The notes beneath the pieces are model-generated. The model ran no database searches. It saw only the letters and a list, made by a program, of their open reading frames with translations, and had not been told where the DNA came from. Shown here one piece after another: positions 48,923 through 63,019 of a DNA stretch of 64,000 nt. The first letter of the stretch is position 1; each line of letters begins with the position of its first letter. The DNA is from Zerene cesonia (lineage: Eukaryota; Arthropoda; Insecta; Lepidoptera; Pieridae): positions 4,410,406 to 4,474,405 of the forward strand of contig NC_052117.1 in the NCBI RefSeq assembly GCF_012273895.1, in the 5' to 3' direction. Position numbers and translations under genes: made by a program.

Positions 48923-51900
48923 TTATTGTTGAGTTGGCATAGACACGGCTGCCTTCGTGTGGGATACATCGCTTTGCCTCCAGAAAGATACGACCGTTTT
49001 CAATTCAGTGTAGAAATCGAGTCCTTGCTTGCCACAGAAGTGGTTAGTTCCCAGGAAACTTCCACGAGTTCCCGTGAAAGAGAACATAGATAATGGGACA
49101 GGAATGGGCACATTGACACCGACTTGTCCGACATCGATTTCTGAGGCAAACTTCCTAGCTGTAGCTCCGTTTGTAGTGAAGACAGCGGTACCATTTCCAT
49201 AGGGATTTGCGTTGATCAATTGAATGGCTTCATCAAGAGTGTCGACAAAGAGGCAAACTAGAACTGGGCCGAATATTTCCTCCTTGTAACATTCCATGTT
49301 AGGGTTGACATGTGTCAGAATGGATGGACCGACGAAGTTACCCTTTTCGAAACCGGGCACCTTTACACCTCGGCCATCGAGAACTAATTGAGCACCGTCT
49401 TTCACACCTGCAAATATATTATAAGCATTATGCGATTCGACTCAGAATAGGATCCATTTTGCGGCATTTTGTGACCTCCGAGGCGTCAATTGAAACGAAT
49501 TAATAATCCAGAAATAAACTCAATCCTAAAGAGCGGATTTTGAAATTTCTTTCATTACCTTCATAATTTTTTAGTGTATTTATCATATTATATGTTTAGT
49601 CAGCAACTTTCTTCATAGATTTTCGAATTTTATACTTCTCCATACGCAAAAAAACTTTTAGTCCTTAGCAAAATACATACCTGATTCAATAAGTTTCAAA
49701 ATTCTTTCCTTGGCCTTCACAGATATAACGGGTCCAACATCGGTACCGGGAACATGGCCTGCATTTACTTTCAGAGCCTTTGCACGTTCGACTAAATCAG
49801 GAATCCACTCTTTCGCCTCACCTAAGAAATAATTATATTTTCCTATGAGACAAATTCAATACGGGACTTGGTCCCCTTGGACTACATGAGATATTTGCAG
49901 CTTATCTTAAATGCCTTCAAAACCTATACAAATAAAGGATTGTAAATACAAAAGAATCAAAACATTATATAATACATAATTACTTATCTTTATCAATACT
50001 GTACTTGTATAAGTGTGATTTTTTGGTCTTTCTATAATTTTTATAGCTGGCCAACTATTTCTAACTGACTGACTGACTGACTGACTGACATAGGCTAGTT
50101 AACTGATAATGATAAAAATAAAGCAAATATTCTTAAGCCAAAGCATGTATGTATGTAAGTATCACAAAACTCACCCACAAAGACGGCGGTGCTGAGCGCC
50201 ATGCAGCGCTGGCCCGCCGCGCCGAACGCGGCGCCGGCGAGCTGGTTCAGCGTGTGCTCCTTGTTCGCGTCCGGCATTATCACGCCGTGGTTCTTCGCGC
50301 CCATGTTGCTTTGCACGCGTTTGCCTTGAAAAATGGTATGAATTTTTTGTGACAAAATCTCTAGAATGTGAATGAAAATAACGGTCAGATAAAGTAAGGT
50401 CAATTCAAATATTCTAGCTAACCTAGAATTATGTATATTAAGGCAGTCCTATAGATATTTGAATTTGAAATTGTTGTCATAGGAAATATAGTTAAAAAAA
50501 ATAAAAAACATACTTTAATGATAGAATCAACTTTTTCAATTACGTTGACAAATGTCACCGATCCTTATGTAAACGAACAGAAACAATGAACAGACTGTAA
50601 TCAGTCTGTTTAAAGTTGGCCAAAATCGAGTCTAAAGGAATTGGTTACATACAAAAATAAAGATGAATCTAATAAAAGCGCGTTAAAAAGACATGATAAA
50701 TAAAATCATTTTTATAGAGTTGAAGTGGAATTCACCCCATGAAAGAATAAAGAAGGTAAAAAAAACCGATTGTTTAAAAAGGGTTTTAGATTTACAATAT
50801 CTAATAATGTGGAGAAATGTAAATGTAATACATTATATAGATTTGTAATAGCTGATGTCCTTTCCTAAGTTAAATGTACATTGGATAAATACCCGCAGCA
50901 GAAGCTCTAGAATAGATATGTTTGCCGGCAGCATCTCCTCCTACAAATGAAACCGCTTTGATGTCGGGATGGTCGCAGAAGAAGTTCACCGTGTCGTGAG
51001 TACCATGGACAACCTAAAATAATCATAGATTATTTTTAATTTCTTATATAAAATGTAGATTGATCATTATAGATGTATTTGAATACATATTGATCAATCC
51101 TATAAAAATAAAAGCAATAACAGAATATGTATATAAACGACACAATAATTATATTTTTAACCTATAACAACTGAGACAAAATGTCAACTGAAACATAAAT
51201 TACTCTGTCATTAAAAGAATAATAACAATTATTTACATTAACAACACCAGGTGGCGCTCCAGCCTCTTGCAACAGTTCCATCATCATGACAGTTGCTCCA
51301 GGGTCTTGCTCTGAAGGCTTGATTAGACAAGTGTTACCAGTCACGATTGCCGGCGGGAACATCCACAGTGGAATCATAACAGGGAAGTTAAATGCGGCAA
51401 CACCTAAAAAGTTTAAATTATATAACTATTATTGTAATAGACCAAAAGATCACATACGATTCATACATTATGTGGTTGGGTTGCCTTACAATGGCAACTA
51501 ATCACTTAATATGTAATATTCAATATCACATGAGAAAGTAAATACATATTTAAAATTTTTATAATTTTGAAAATCGTCACCAAAATTATACTTAATTTTT
51601 CCATAAATAAACATAAGATATCGTTGACCTTTGCATTCAAGAAAAGCAAACACTTATTATTAATTAATTCAGATGAAATTTCGAAATTTACTGGTTTTCC
51701 CTGTGCCAGAGTTATAATATTTTCTCAAATCTTATTCTTTGTATCTCAAATTTGTCCTGCACTTACCACCAACAACACCTAGTGGCACTTTATAGCTGTG
51801 TGTGTCCATATCTTTGGCAATGTTTTGGATGCAGTCACCAAGTTGTAAAGATGTTATACTGCAGCAATGTTCCACCAGTTCTGAAATAGGGGATTAAACT

Positions 51901-54708
51901 GATGAGAGATTGTTCTTTTAAGTATGTATAATGTATTGTATAATGATTTATTTAACTAATTAATTAATTAATTTTTCCATAGCATACATTTTACACTACT
52001 TTTATAATTGACATTTATTTGGTTACTGAACTAAGACAGGATGTATGCATACTGAGAAATAAAAAGAATAGAAAATAAATTGTTTCCTTAATGTTTTATA
52101 ATTCGAATTGAATTGTTTTACATGATACTTACGTATTCCGCGAAGGACATCACCTTCAGCATCAGCAATGGTCTTCCCTTGTTCTTCTGTGATTTTTGCG
52201 GCCAGTTTGGCATGATTCTCTCGAAGTAAACGCGCAAACCTTTGTAAAAGATATCATTTAAAGATTGTACAAGAATGATAATTACCTAAACATTTTCCGT
52301 AAATGCTGCTACTAAAAAATAAGTTATAGGAGTAGGTTCTACTGAAGAGTGATGAATGAAAGTAAATGCAAGGAACTAGGGATGAGAGTAATAAGGAAAA
52401 ATATATAACATTCGCCCTAATCTCTAGAAATGAACATATGACTATACTTATTCAATAAAGTACAACTATTAACAACAAGTTAATATTATGTTGCACTTAC
52501 ATGTGAAACAAAAATGAATTTTACATGCATTTTCATGCATACCTAGGTCTTCTGATTCTCCTTACTGTCAAAAAATGCAATAATGGATCCTACATAAATT
52601 ACAAAACCATAGTAATAAATTATATATTTACTTGAACATAAGTTGCTGACGTGTCATTATAGTACTTTGGCTCCATGACTTGTATGCCTTTTTGGCTGCG
52701 TTGAGAGCTGTATTCAATTCATCTTGTGTAGTCTCTGGAACTCTGGAAATCAAGCACTAGAAGTTCATACAAAAAGCTATAATGTTGCAATATGTGAGTT
52801 AACATTATAATAGTACTAGCTTCTTGCCCTGGTTATGCATTAATAACTGAAGAACGGCTAAACAAACTCACATGATATTTGGTTTGTTGAATTTGCTTCT
52901 TTAGGATAATAATTCTAAAAAAAATTACAAACCTACTTGGCAGATAGCTAGTTGCTATACGTAGATGAGTTGAATATACATTAAAGTTTACATTTATATA
53001 AGAAACTATTTTTTCTTACAATTTAAATTTTACTAATGCTATTTCATTATGTAAATATGTGAAAAGAACATGGGTTTTGCTAAATGTCTTGTTATCAGAT
53101 ATTGTGATAAAATGGCTTTGTTTACCTTAGTAACAAGGTTGAGATTACAATTTTATTATTTGCTAAATAAACACATATGATATTAAGAGTTAAGACACTT
53201 TTCAAATAGTTACATAATAAGATCATTTGACCTGCTATATCTGATTAAGTATAAAACCAACTGAAACTCAAGCTAAATCTGTATATATATTTCAATAGTA
53301 ATTTTTTTTTTGTTGCTTAATAAATAGTAGTATAAAAAAAAACATTCTTAATATTTTTTATTTGTGCATGTTATAATATACCAATTATACATAGCATAAA
53401 TATCTAGAATTCAGTTGGACACAGGGACACTCGATTTTTATATATAGAATCATCATAAATTTACATTTATACATTAAAGATGGAGCCATGATTTATTCAT
53501 TCATATAATTAACCCAATTCAATACTTGTAATGTTTTTTCCAAAATGTTTAATATACCAGTAAATGTACACGAGCCAATGAAAAACATGTCCTCTCCAAA
53601 AATACTATTCTTATCTAATAACATTATGTATAATCATCATTGCACATATACTATGTATGTATGTTTTAACAAATGCATACCTTACAACTAGTTCTAGTTA
53701 GGAAAAGTGCAATATAATAAAAAATGGGTTTCCTAACATATAAACATTGAGCTTTTGTACCCATTTAAGTGGAAGTTTCAATAAACAAAGTAAAATCTTT
53801 AAAATTTTTCTTCACCTTCCAATAATTTCATTGGTAGCGGGGTTAGTCAGTTCTATCCATTGGCTTGTTTTAGAGTCAACAAATTGTCCGTCAATGTATA
53901 ATTTTGTAGTAGGTGCAGCACTGCTATAGTTTTTACGTAGAAATATTTGTGACTGAAACAGAAATTTAATAATAATATACTTACTGTATTGGGTAAATTA
54001 TTTTCCTTTTGCTTTGATATATCAAAGATTAGATATAGCCAACATGTTACTGCAAATTTTAATCTATCTGCATTTGAAATTATGTATTATATAATATGAC
54101 CACTTCATTTAGTACATTTTATTGATAAAACAAAAAAAATAAATATTTAAATACTTATTATATACATGAAGATTGATGTTGTTTTATTAAATTAAAGTAT
54201 TAAAAATGTTTACTCAGTACTTCAATCTTTACATATCCTCATAATAAATTATGTAAGCCAAAATAAGGTAGACTGTGCCTACAAATTCTACACCACAACA
54301 ACATGTGAATTATTGATTAAAAAATGATGAAACTTTCAGAGAAAAATATTCAACTACGCAGTAAAGTACAGGCGCAGTAACATGAATTATTTACTAAATG
54401 CTTTAAATTCCAAATCATTTGAATGATGTATTAAGAACTCTGCTATTTTACATTTTTAGTAGCAGGATACCGGTAAAATCATGAAACCATTCATCAGCAT
54501 ATAATATTATTAATAACTGGCTATTTTAAAGATGTGGTACCAAAACCAGCATGACATGAAATATATTATAAATAGAAAAAGAAACATTTAAATAAAAGTA
54601 TTCATTCATAGAACACCATATGTATATTATGTTATAATTATTAACAGAATAAAATACAGGCACAAAACTTACCTCTGATTTGAGTAACTTTAACATTGTA
54701 GAAGCCAT
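48923..54708 (-). CDS. ALDH6A1: Methylmalonate-semialdehyde dehydrogenase (acylating), mitochondrial
   Basis: Ten exons on the minus strand: 54673-54708, 53816-53952, 52632-52742, 52133-52239, 51767-51880, 51237-51403, 50893-51013, 50175-50324, 49681-49821 and 48923-49407. They total 1569 nt (522 aa), close to the usual length. The enzyme oxidises malonate and methylmalonate semialdehydes to acetyl- and propionyl-CoA in valine, thymine and uracil breakdown. The first about 25 residues, split over exons 1 and 2, are basic and serine-rich like a mitochondrial presequence. ALDH landmarks appear in order: FNFPVMIPLWMFPPA, CLIKPSEQDPGAT, SFVGGDAAG, GAAGQRCMALS with the catalytic Cys at 305, and EIFGPVLVCL. 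The C-terminus ends FYTELKTVVSFWRQSD plus a short extension. I see no broken junction or missing key residue. Exon 8 is distinctly GC-rich compared with its neighbours. Confidence 0.97.
50067..50090 (+). repeat. (CTGA)n microsatellite in ALDH6A1 intron 8
   Basis: Six perfect CTGA units followed by CATAGG. The TAACTGACTGAC...ACATAG context resembles the 5' end of the Helitron at 43056. Confidence 0.8.
52812..52960 (-). mobile_element. Degenerate reversed Helitron fragment in ALDH6A1 intron 2
   Basis: ACTAGCTTCTTGCCCTGGTTATGC at one end and GGCTAAACAAACTCACATGATATTTGG in the middle match reversed lepidopteran Helitron copies. Confidence 0.45.
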
Positions 54709-54777
54709 AGTTATGAAATATTTCGCTGAACAAGAGTAATCTTGCGCCGGTAGTTAGGTGACTTGGGGGGCCTGGCC

Positions 54778-54783
54778 GACTGA
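54778..54783 (-). promoter_or_regulatory. ALDH6A1: Candidate initiator of ALDH6A1
   Basis: TCAGTC on the minus strand matches the arthropod initiator (TCAGTY). It lies about 70 bases upstream of the ATG in a short GC-richer patch. The resulting 5'UTR would be compact and unspliced. No TATA box is clear. Confidence 0.35.
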
Positions 54784-55420
54784 TTAAATTACAAAGTGAT
54801 ATCGTGACCTTGCGGCTTGAATTGATTTAACTAAATTATTCTGACTCGTTTGTCGTCAGCAACAGCTATGTTTACATATCCGAATAAATTCCATCTCTAT
54901 AATTCTAGAATTCTGATTCTTTATACATATTATTCTGCATTGTGGAAAATTTGTTTTTCAATTTCTACATTTTTTAAACATAAAAATAGTACATAAAATA
55001 ATTCTATGATAATTAAAAATTAGCCGTGAAATGAACCGAAAATCGAAATGCAATGTCACTGTCATGTCACATGACAATCATGATTAGCAAGCTGATAGCT
55101 GTCAACCTCAAAGTGACATTATATAAAAGATTAATTACTCGGTAACGTAGACAGATAAAGCAGACCGGGCAATCGATATACATTTCCACAGATAAGTAAT
55201 ATTATGTACTGCGATACATTATAGAATAAGGTCGATAGAGAAATTGGGTAAAAATTCCAAGTCTTTTGAGTATTTAAGTTATCATTTAGACTTTGGTTTC
55301 TTAGGTAACCGTAGGTAACTTTGTATTTTTTCTGTGCATTTGTTTCTTTTTTTTATTATAAGTTTCATACGAATTAGGCTGCTCTCAACTAGTCTTTCGA
55401 AGCAATTATCTACGTAGAAT

Positions 55421-55846
55421 AAGCGAGCACCACCGCCCATAAACATTCACAGAGGTAGTGCCACTGGGAATGGGTTGTACTGCAATTTTAAGAGGTAAGG
55501 ATTAAGGGAAGGACGGACGACTGAAATTTAGTATTGGACTGGAAAGGATAAAAAGAAGCGGGCCTCCCTTTCTTCCATTCGCCATACGAAACACAGTAGC
55601 TTGCTCCCATTACACGCCGGTCCTCTGTGGGGGTGTGGTACTTCCTATGTGCGAGTTGGTCTATTTCGTGCCGAAGCGTGCTCGACAGTATGGATGTGAT
55701 AGTAGAGAGCGCAAATATTGCAAAATTATACAATGTTCGTCCTTGATAGCAAAATATGTTAAAAGGGTGATTAGGTGTTTTGTATGTGGTAGTCTTCAGG
55801 CGTCCCACCAGCTCCATTGCCGACTGTGTCATAAAAAAAGGTGTTT
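55421..55846 (+). repeat. Interspersed repeat, 'CTGATGGTAAGCG' family, rearranged copy
   Basis: It begins at the CACCGCCCATAAAC block and runs through the purine-rich, GTGGTACTTCC and CCGAAGCGTGCTCGAC blocks. At 55790-55846 the family's head (GTCGGCAATGGAGCTGGTGG...) then appears in inverted orientation. The head is therefore inverted relative to the body. Confidence 0.65.
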
Positions 55847-56511
55847 GGACTATGCCCAATAAATACTTTTTAATTCGGTTTCATTCTTTTAAAGGTCGTC
55901 GGTCGTCGGTAGGCCTTGCTATTTAGTTGTATTTAGTTTTTTTCGAAATTATTAACGTATGTTATACCGAGTTTATTATAATGATACTCATGCCATATAG
56001 AGAAATAAACTGAGAATGTGAATCGGATCAGCGGACATCGTTTACAAAGACCCCGTTGATGGCTCATACAGCGAACGCACTGTGTTGATAAGTCCACACT
56101 TGATCAAACATAAGTCACATCCACATAAATGGAATATTTCTACACAAGTTTTTATGTGTACGCGTTATGTGTAACAATAATAATAAGGAAATGTAAATAG
56201 ATACAGGCGGTATTTATCAGCGACCTAGAAAGGTTCTAAGTTTTATAACTTTGTTTAGGATTTCTTTATGACGTGTTCTGGAATATTTTATTTGTTTGCA
56301 CTTTATTGTTAATTTCACCTTAAAATTATTAAATTCGATTGGTTACTTACATTAGTTCTTTTTTAGCGGCCGCAGTTTTAAAAGCAGAAGAGTAAATGGT
56401 GCATTTAATGTGTAAGTAACAATAACATCATAGGTAAAAATAAGAGTGTCGGAATATTATAAGTTGTTATTGTCAGAACTAGACCAAATTTAAATGAGAC
56501 CATATGGTAGG

Positions 56512-56562
56512 CAATATTATAAATGCGAAAGTTTGTAAGGATGTGTGTGCGTTTGTTGCTCT
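56512..56562 (+). mobile_element. Helitron 5' fragment
   Basis: AATATTATAAATGCGAAAGT to GTTTGTTGCTCTA only. The rest is absent. It supplies the start of a long but non-genic open frame. Confidence 0.7.
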
Positions 56563-58570
56563 AGTATCTCGCATCATGATCGAACCTTTTCTAATTCAAA
56601 ATTGCATACGTTGGGTTTTGAAGTTACTATTTAGTAATCAAGGGTTTTGTAGATATACGAGTATTGAGTTACTATTAACAAACTATTATAAAAATATAAA
56701 GGTGTTCTCATGTAAAGTCGTCTGTAGAATTACGAGAATTAAGTATTTTTTGTATTACTACTTCTTAGAATTTTTTTTTTGTATTAGCACAGTCGTTAGC
56801 TACGTCATATTATTATGTAAATACTCCATTATATTAGTCAATATAATTATTTTTTCTTATTCTAGAGGATCTGTGCATTTTTTCTACATTAGTATTAGAT
56901 TGATGACGAATTTGAATTGGTTTTGTATGTTGGGTTCAAATGCATATTCTAACTGCTTTCTCGATTTTAACAATGGGTAATTAATTTCATCAATAGAAAG
57001 TGCTACTTGTATGTAAATTATATATATTTCATTTTTTTCTTTCATTGGACATTTACACACATGTTTATATAGGGAATGCTTTTACTAATAAAGTCGGTTC
57101 AAATTATAATCATATTTCTCGTTTAACGCCTCCAATTTCAGCTATATAGAAGTGTATACTTGGGTCAGCTTACAGTCTTCTTATCATCTTAAACCTGAAT
57201 GGAAAGTGTGATATTAGTCATTGTGTAAAGGATGTGAATTAGTGTAGAACTGAAGGACTGAAACGAGATCGGCGCAATGTTGTGATAAGGAGGTTATTGC
57301 CCCAGCTATCGGTCATAGCTCACATCGCCGCCCGCACGATGGCGAATGACGAACGAAATATGCGTGTTTGTTGCATTTTAATTATGTGCCTCTACTGAAA
57401 AAAACATCAATTAATTTCTAATGTCTATGGGTTACGTTCTCATCATGACATTTATATTTGGTATAAAATCATAATATTAAGTACACACATTAATAATCAC
57501 CTATCTATTTTTGCGTTTATCCATACTCCTACATAAAGACGAAAAGTTGTTTCCTCTTATCTCAGAACTGTGGTTACAAAAAAATTGTTAGTACTTGCTT
57601 GTTCTGAAAATATATAGGTAAAGAAAAATAGTTCTAAAAAAAATCATAAAGTTTTCGGATTGATGAGATAACTTCCTGCGCCTGACAAAATATAAATAAT
57701 GTTGAATAATACACATTTAGTACATAATTAAGTTACAGGCGCTTCATTTATTTGTTTTTTTTTTATTTAGAACGTACCTACAGGCTATAATGGATGACTT
57801 TTTATACTGAGTTAAAGTTAATTATTAACGATAAGTAATTCTGAGCTATAATTTTCGACATATACCGTTCAATTAAAATTATAGATATATGTCTTACTCT
57901 ATTTTAGTTTTAATCACATCGTGTGTTCTAATCAAAAAGGATAACCATTTTTCGAAAAGAGCAAAATATGTTTGGGTAATACAACCACAGTTAGTATCTG
58001 GATAAATAATAAACGAATCCTTGGACGTAGGTCAACCTTTATACGTCAAACGAAAATAGAATGCTTAATGAGCTACAATCATCTCATTATAATGACTGAT
58101 AGCAGTCACATAGGCCGTCTGATAATAATGATTTATAAATTTTATGTGCTACTAAAAACTATCTTAAGCTTATACTTTATCGGGCGTTGTTGTTGATATA
58201 GAAACTAATTAAACCTAGATAACGATGTGATAAGCAATAATTGTCTCTCGTGGTGACAACAATAGATTACGGAAACAGTAATATACTGCAAAGGCTTTCT
58301 CTGCCTCTTTTAAAATCCTAACTAACGTCTATTAGATGGTCAAACAAGTTTAGTATTGATACATTTGTGGAACCAATAAATTGAGAAATTCGAAGGAAGA
58401 TTTTCTGGATGATTAGTTAAATAAAGTTCCGAATTCGTATTTAATCAAATTTAGAAATCTGATATATCCTAAGTTTACAATAAACACCTAACCTAATCTA
58501 ACTTAACCTAACGTTTCAATCTTGATGATTTTATCATTATTTTTGAAATCTTTTGCATATCCTACTATTC

Positions 58571-58720
58571 CCACTAATATTATAAATGCGAAAGTTTGTA
58601 AGGATGTGTGTGTGTTTGTTGCTCTTTCACGCAAAAACTACTGAACCGATTGCAATGAAATTTGGTACGTAGATAGCTGGACAACTGGAATAACATATAG
58701 GCAACTTTTCATCCCGATAT
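58571..58720 (+). mobile_element. Short Helitron, 3' truncated
   Basis: CCCACTAATATTATAAATGC through CTGAACCGATTGCAATGAAA to TTTCATCCCGATATT. The CTAG tail is absent. Confidence 0.75.
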
Positions 58721-61116
58721 TAAAACCGTTCCACTTAACAAAGGAAAGGACAGAACATTTGAAATTAAAATTCTGAACAAATACAAAGTAACAACAACGT
58801 ATATTGATATAGATATTCCGTGATGTAATTACACCTAATATGCACATGATCATATGAAACGATCTCAATTGGCACGACGGACGTCTATCAACGCAATCTG
58901 TACGCAACAACGTACTCGTAATGTACTATTTCAGGAAGGAGGTCAATGACCACTGTATCGCTCATTTAGCTATAAACAAAGTTTATCGAACGAACCAACA
59001 ATACAATAGAATAACAGCGACAATAAAGCACCAGTCTACGGTGAACGCAGCGCATTTTTCCGCACCATAAGTGTAGTACACATTAATGCGTTCCATATTT
59101 TCCTGTTTGTAATATGCTGCGACTACACTGTTTATATTATATTACATTACAAAATAAAATGAATGTAATACTTTATTTACATCTGAATAAAGATAAAGCA
59201 TATTTAACTTCAAATAGTTTCATCTGAATAAAGATAAAACGTATTAAGTCAACACCAAAACCCGTTTTTTCTTTAATTCATACAGTACATTCCCAAAATC
59301 AAAATAGTCTATTCCCTATAAAGTTTTAATACAAATTTCTACTAAGACGCCCATCATAGTTACGTATAGGTAATCTCTGAACCATGCACTCTTCTGTTAT
59401 ATTTCCGTAAAGTTTTTCTTAATATACCACTATTGTTAAAAGCGGATAATATTTATTTTAAATTTGTGTGTACAAGTTCTTATACGACATTCCCATATAC
59501 AGGTGTTAAAATAAAAGGTGGCACTTGATTAAACATTAAATAACCATGTTCCGACTTGACGAAAAAAACGTGAGGACGGATTTTTTATATGTGACATATT
59601 CTTTCATAAAAATATTAATAATTAATTCTTAAACATACAAATAATTCTGTTTTACAATTATTTTAAGTACAGAAAATGTAAATCTTAAGAAATCTAATTA
59701 TTATTAATAGATTAATAAACAATCAGGGATTCGATTAAATTTTAAATGATATAAAATCGCATTCTTATTTTAGGAGTTTGTTGACCTGATAATCGGGCAA
59801 AATAATGTTGAACATTATTGTAATCTACTAATCGAAAAAAAAAATTCAAATATTATGGAATTAATTACAGAATTGCGGAAAGTTTTTACCGAGTGTAATG
59901 TCGAGTAATACTTCTCATTTCATTAGACATTTATTATATTTATAATATTCTATTATTTTATTTGTTTGGAACTATACGTAATTCTAACGAAATGTCGTTC
60001 CTGGTCCCTTAGTATTTTAAATTCCAATAAGTAGTAAATTAATCGCTTATCGACATCATCAAATTTTAAATTTAGACACAGTCTTTTCGGAGGAACTGTT
60101 AACAAAAGGAAATTTTCGAATAAAATAATGCTTAAGTGCAGACTTTCAGAATTATACCAATTGAAAAAACAAATCATACTTCTTGGTTTATTGACCTAAT
60201 ACTTACATATATATAATGATATACTTGACCTATGGTTCATCCTATAGGAAAACTGAGTAAACCCTGACTCATTGTGGGCATCGTCTAACTGACTAGAAGG
60301 TCTGCGGTTAGGAACTGGTTCCCGACGCATTTATCATTAATTTTACTGAAATATATTTTGTTGTATTGTTTGACAGTAACCATCTGCTTGAAGACACTAC
60401 GTTTCTGCGTTTGCACAAAGGTAAAAGAACGTCTTATGTAGGATATAAGATGTCAGAGGTTATAACTGTATAATGTTAGATGTTTCTTTCTTTTATATTT
60501 TCGTGAATGGTTTTTTAAGGAAAAAAGTCGTTATTTCCTAGCTAACTGGAATATACGGCGAAATTTATTTTTAAATAGCCAAATATATTACTTCTCATAT
60601 CTTCCTAACACATTAACTTAGTGTTTAAGTACGATTTTTATCTTGAGTATATTACTAATGATGTTATAATGGTTTCAAAATTCTTATTTACCAATCATAA
60701 TAAAATTCTGCAAATTATAAAAATATTGATTTCTTCAGTTTCATCGATTTAGATTTTTAGAGTCATTTTGACGTGACTTGACGTGACTAAAGGGACGTAA
60801 TGCAATCCTTTCAAATAAAATAGGATTATTTCAAAAAATTCCTTACTTTTTAAGTGATGAAGAACGTAAATAAAAAAATGAACATTCTGACATAATATTC
60901 AAAATCTACTTTTTGAAACGTTAGCACAGATGATATAATACTGTCCATGTGTTATGCAAGAAATATAATTTTGGCTTAAACTTTTTCAACATTTAATGGA
61001 CATTTTTTTGTTTATTTTAACGTATTCGTATTGTCTTCACGTGGCAAAAGACAAGATTCAAAGTTCACGTCTTCGAATACTAGTGAATATTAATGTAAGA
61101 AATTTCACTACAAAGT

Positions 61117-61288
61117 ATAAAACAAAGTCGCTTTCTCTGTCCCTTTGTATGCTTCAATTTTTAGAACTTTTAGGATTTTGATGGTTTTTTTTAAATTGAT
61201 AGAGTGATTCAAGAGGAAGGTTCATATATAATAACGTCTATAAAACTACTCCGAATTTAACGTGTGCGAAGCCGCGAGCAAAAGCTAG
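61117..61288 (+). mobile_element. Non-autonomous Helitron (AAACAAAGTCGCTT subfamily), second copy
   Basis: Has the same block order as 41553-41759, ending GCGAAGCCGCGAGCAAAAGCTAG at 61288. Confidence 0.7.
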
Positions 61289-61329
61289 TCACAAATAAAC
61301 ATTAGGATACTTAACCTGTCTTTGTGTTA

Positions 61330-61440
61330 TAATAAAAAAAAAAAATTAAAACCGATTTTGATGATTCTTTTTTATTTGTAAGCTGGTGCCTCCCGTGTGG
61401 TCCCATTTTAATTCGGTCTCGTTCGGACAAATTGAAGGTG
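61330..61440 (+). repeat. Short interspersed repeat fragment
   Basis: An A run, ACCGATTTTGATGATTCTTT, GGTGCCTCCCGTGTGGTCCC and TTCGGTCTCGTTCGGAC are familiar lepidopteran repeat blocks. The class is not assigned. Confidence 0.4.
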
Positions 61441-62988
61441 GTTCAGCTTTTTGTTAAAATCGTTATTACTTGGAAATTAAAATAAAATGTGCCTAAAACA
61501 AAATACATTTTGATGTTCCTATTGTCAGTGTAGAAAATAAAATGTGCGAGTATAAATTCTCATAAAATTTTAAGTCATCAACCGCGTTTTTGACGTACAA
61601 GAAACCACTAAGTCATAAGGTCACTTATTATTCATTCGAGAGTTTCCATAAACATACATACACAATCACTTGTACGTAAATTATCATCGCCTTTGAGATT
61701 CAAAACAATATACCATCTAAGAATCGTTTCAAAATGATCAGTATGCCTTATATTGTACCTTGAATATATGGGTATACCTACTTCTTGCACAAGCTGCGAT
61801 AAATTTAATCACTATGCAGTCATACATAAAGAAATCTAAACAATGCTTAGCATTACTCATTAATTGTTTATTAAGGATACTATACTGAATGTTAATAGCT
61901 TCATAATACTATATGCGACCATTCATAGAGTCGCATATTAAAAGAATTATTTATTAAAGATCTTCAATCCTAAGGGCAAGCAAGGAGACTTGAATCAAGA
62001 AAATATAACGTTAATTCTTGAGAAACGAAAATTAACTAGCTATTTAGGGGCTTCAGTAGTTATTGAATAATTGTATAAAGAAAATTTTAATGCAAAATGA
62101 AATAAAATTAAAAATACACATATATTCGAAACATAAACATGGAAAGCATAGTAACAATGCCTATGTTATGGTGTATGCTCGTATTACGTAAGGTCTACGA
62201 TACACTGCGTATCTTTATGAGCCTTTGTCTTGATTGCTACGAAGCGTAATGCTCGCGTACAGTCGCTTTCAACAGTGAACTGACCAAAATATATAATGCC
62301 ATGACTATTGTAGAGTCTGAGCATCGTTTTTCAAGTGAATAGGGTATTTCTTCTATGTATGGTACTGGATTTTCAGTTAAAATTATTTATTTTACAATGA
62401 ACTCCTACAAACTCGTACTCATCAAGCCACAATTAGGCATCCTATATTGTCCCACTTATACCTGATATCGCATTGAAATGATTTCTACACTACTGATACA
62501 TTAGCACCGTAAGGACAATATCACCTTTTAAGATTCTTAAGTCGGATCCTTAGAAAATGCCCAGATTTCTAAATAAAATGTTCACAATAATATCGGATGC
62601 ACAGTTCAATGATTCCAAGACATTTTTTGCGCAATCAAGTTTAACGAGCAGACTTTTTTTCCTTCTAATTTGCGAACATAATATCGATACTCATTATAAT
62701 ACTAACATTCAGTTCGTAAATTCACTCAGAGGATTAAAAGACAAAGATCGTTACTTGAAATACACAAATCACTCTATCGCTATTTTCTAATTCACTGAAT
62801 ATACACTGAATGCATGTAAAACAATGGTTTAATAAATAAAAATGCAGGATATGGATACAGGACTTATTAGAACGCAACCAGTTTCATTTCCTTTAAAAAA
62901 ATCTAATAAGTACACTATGAAAAAGAAGTGTTGAATTAAAACATTAAAATCAAATTATTATCTTGTATCCCGTGATACGTTGAAATGT

Positions 62989-63019
62989 AAAAAAGATATG
63001 CTGCATGCATATCTTTTTT
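62989..63019. repeat. Perfect 13-bp hairpin
   Basis: Arms AAAAAAGATATGC (62989-63001) and GCATATCTTTTTT (63007-63019) around a TGCAT loop. Confidence 0.9.

Noticed and set aside
56504..56980. 158-codon open frame on the + strand, one of the longest in the window
   Set aside because: Its first codons translate Helitron head sequence (NIINAKVCKDVCAFVALV) and the rest is AT-driven hydrophobic low-complexity sequence without a family match.
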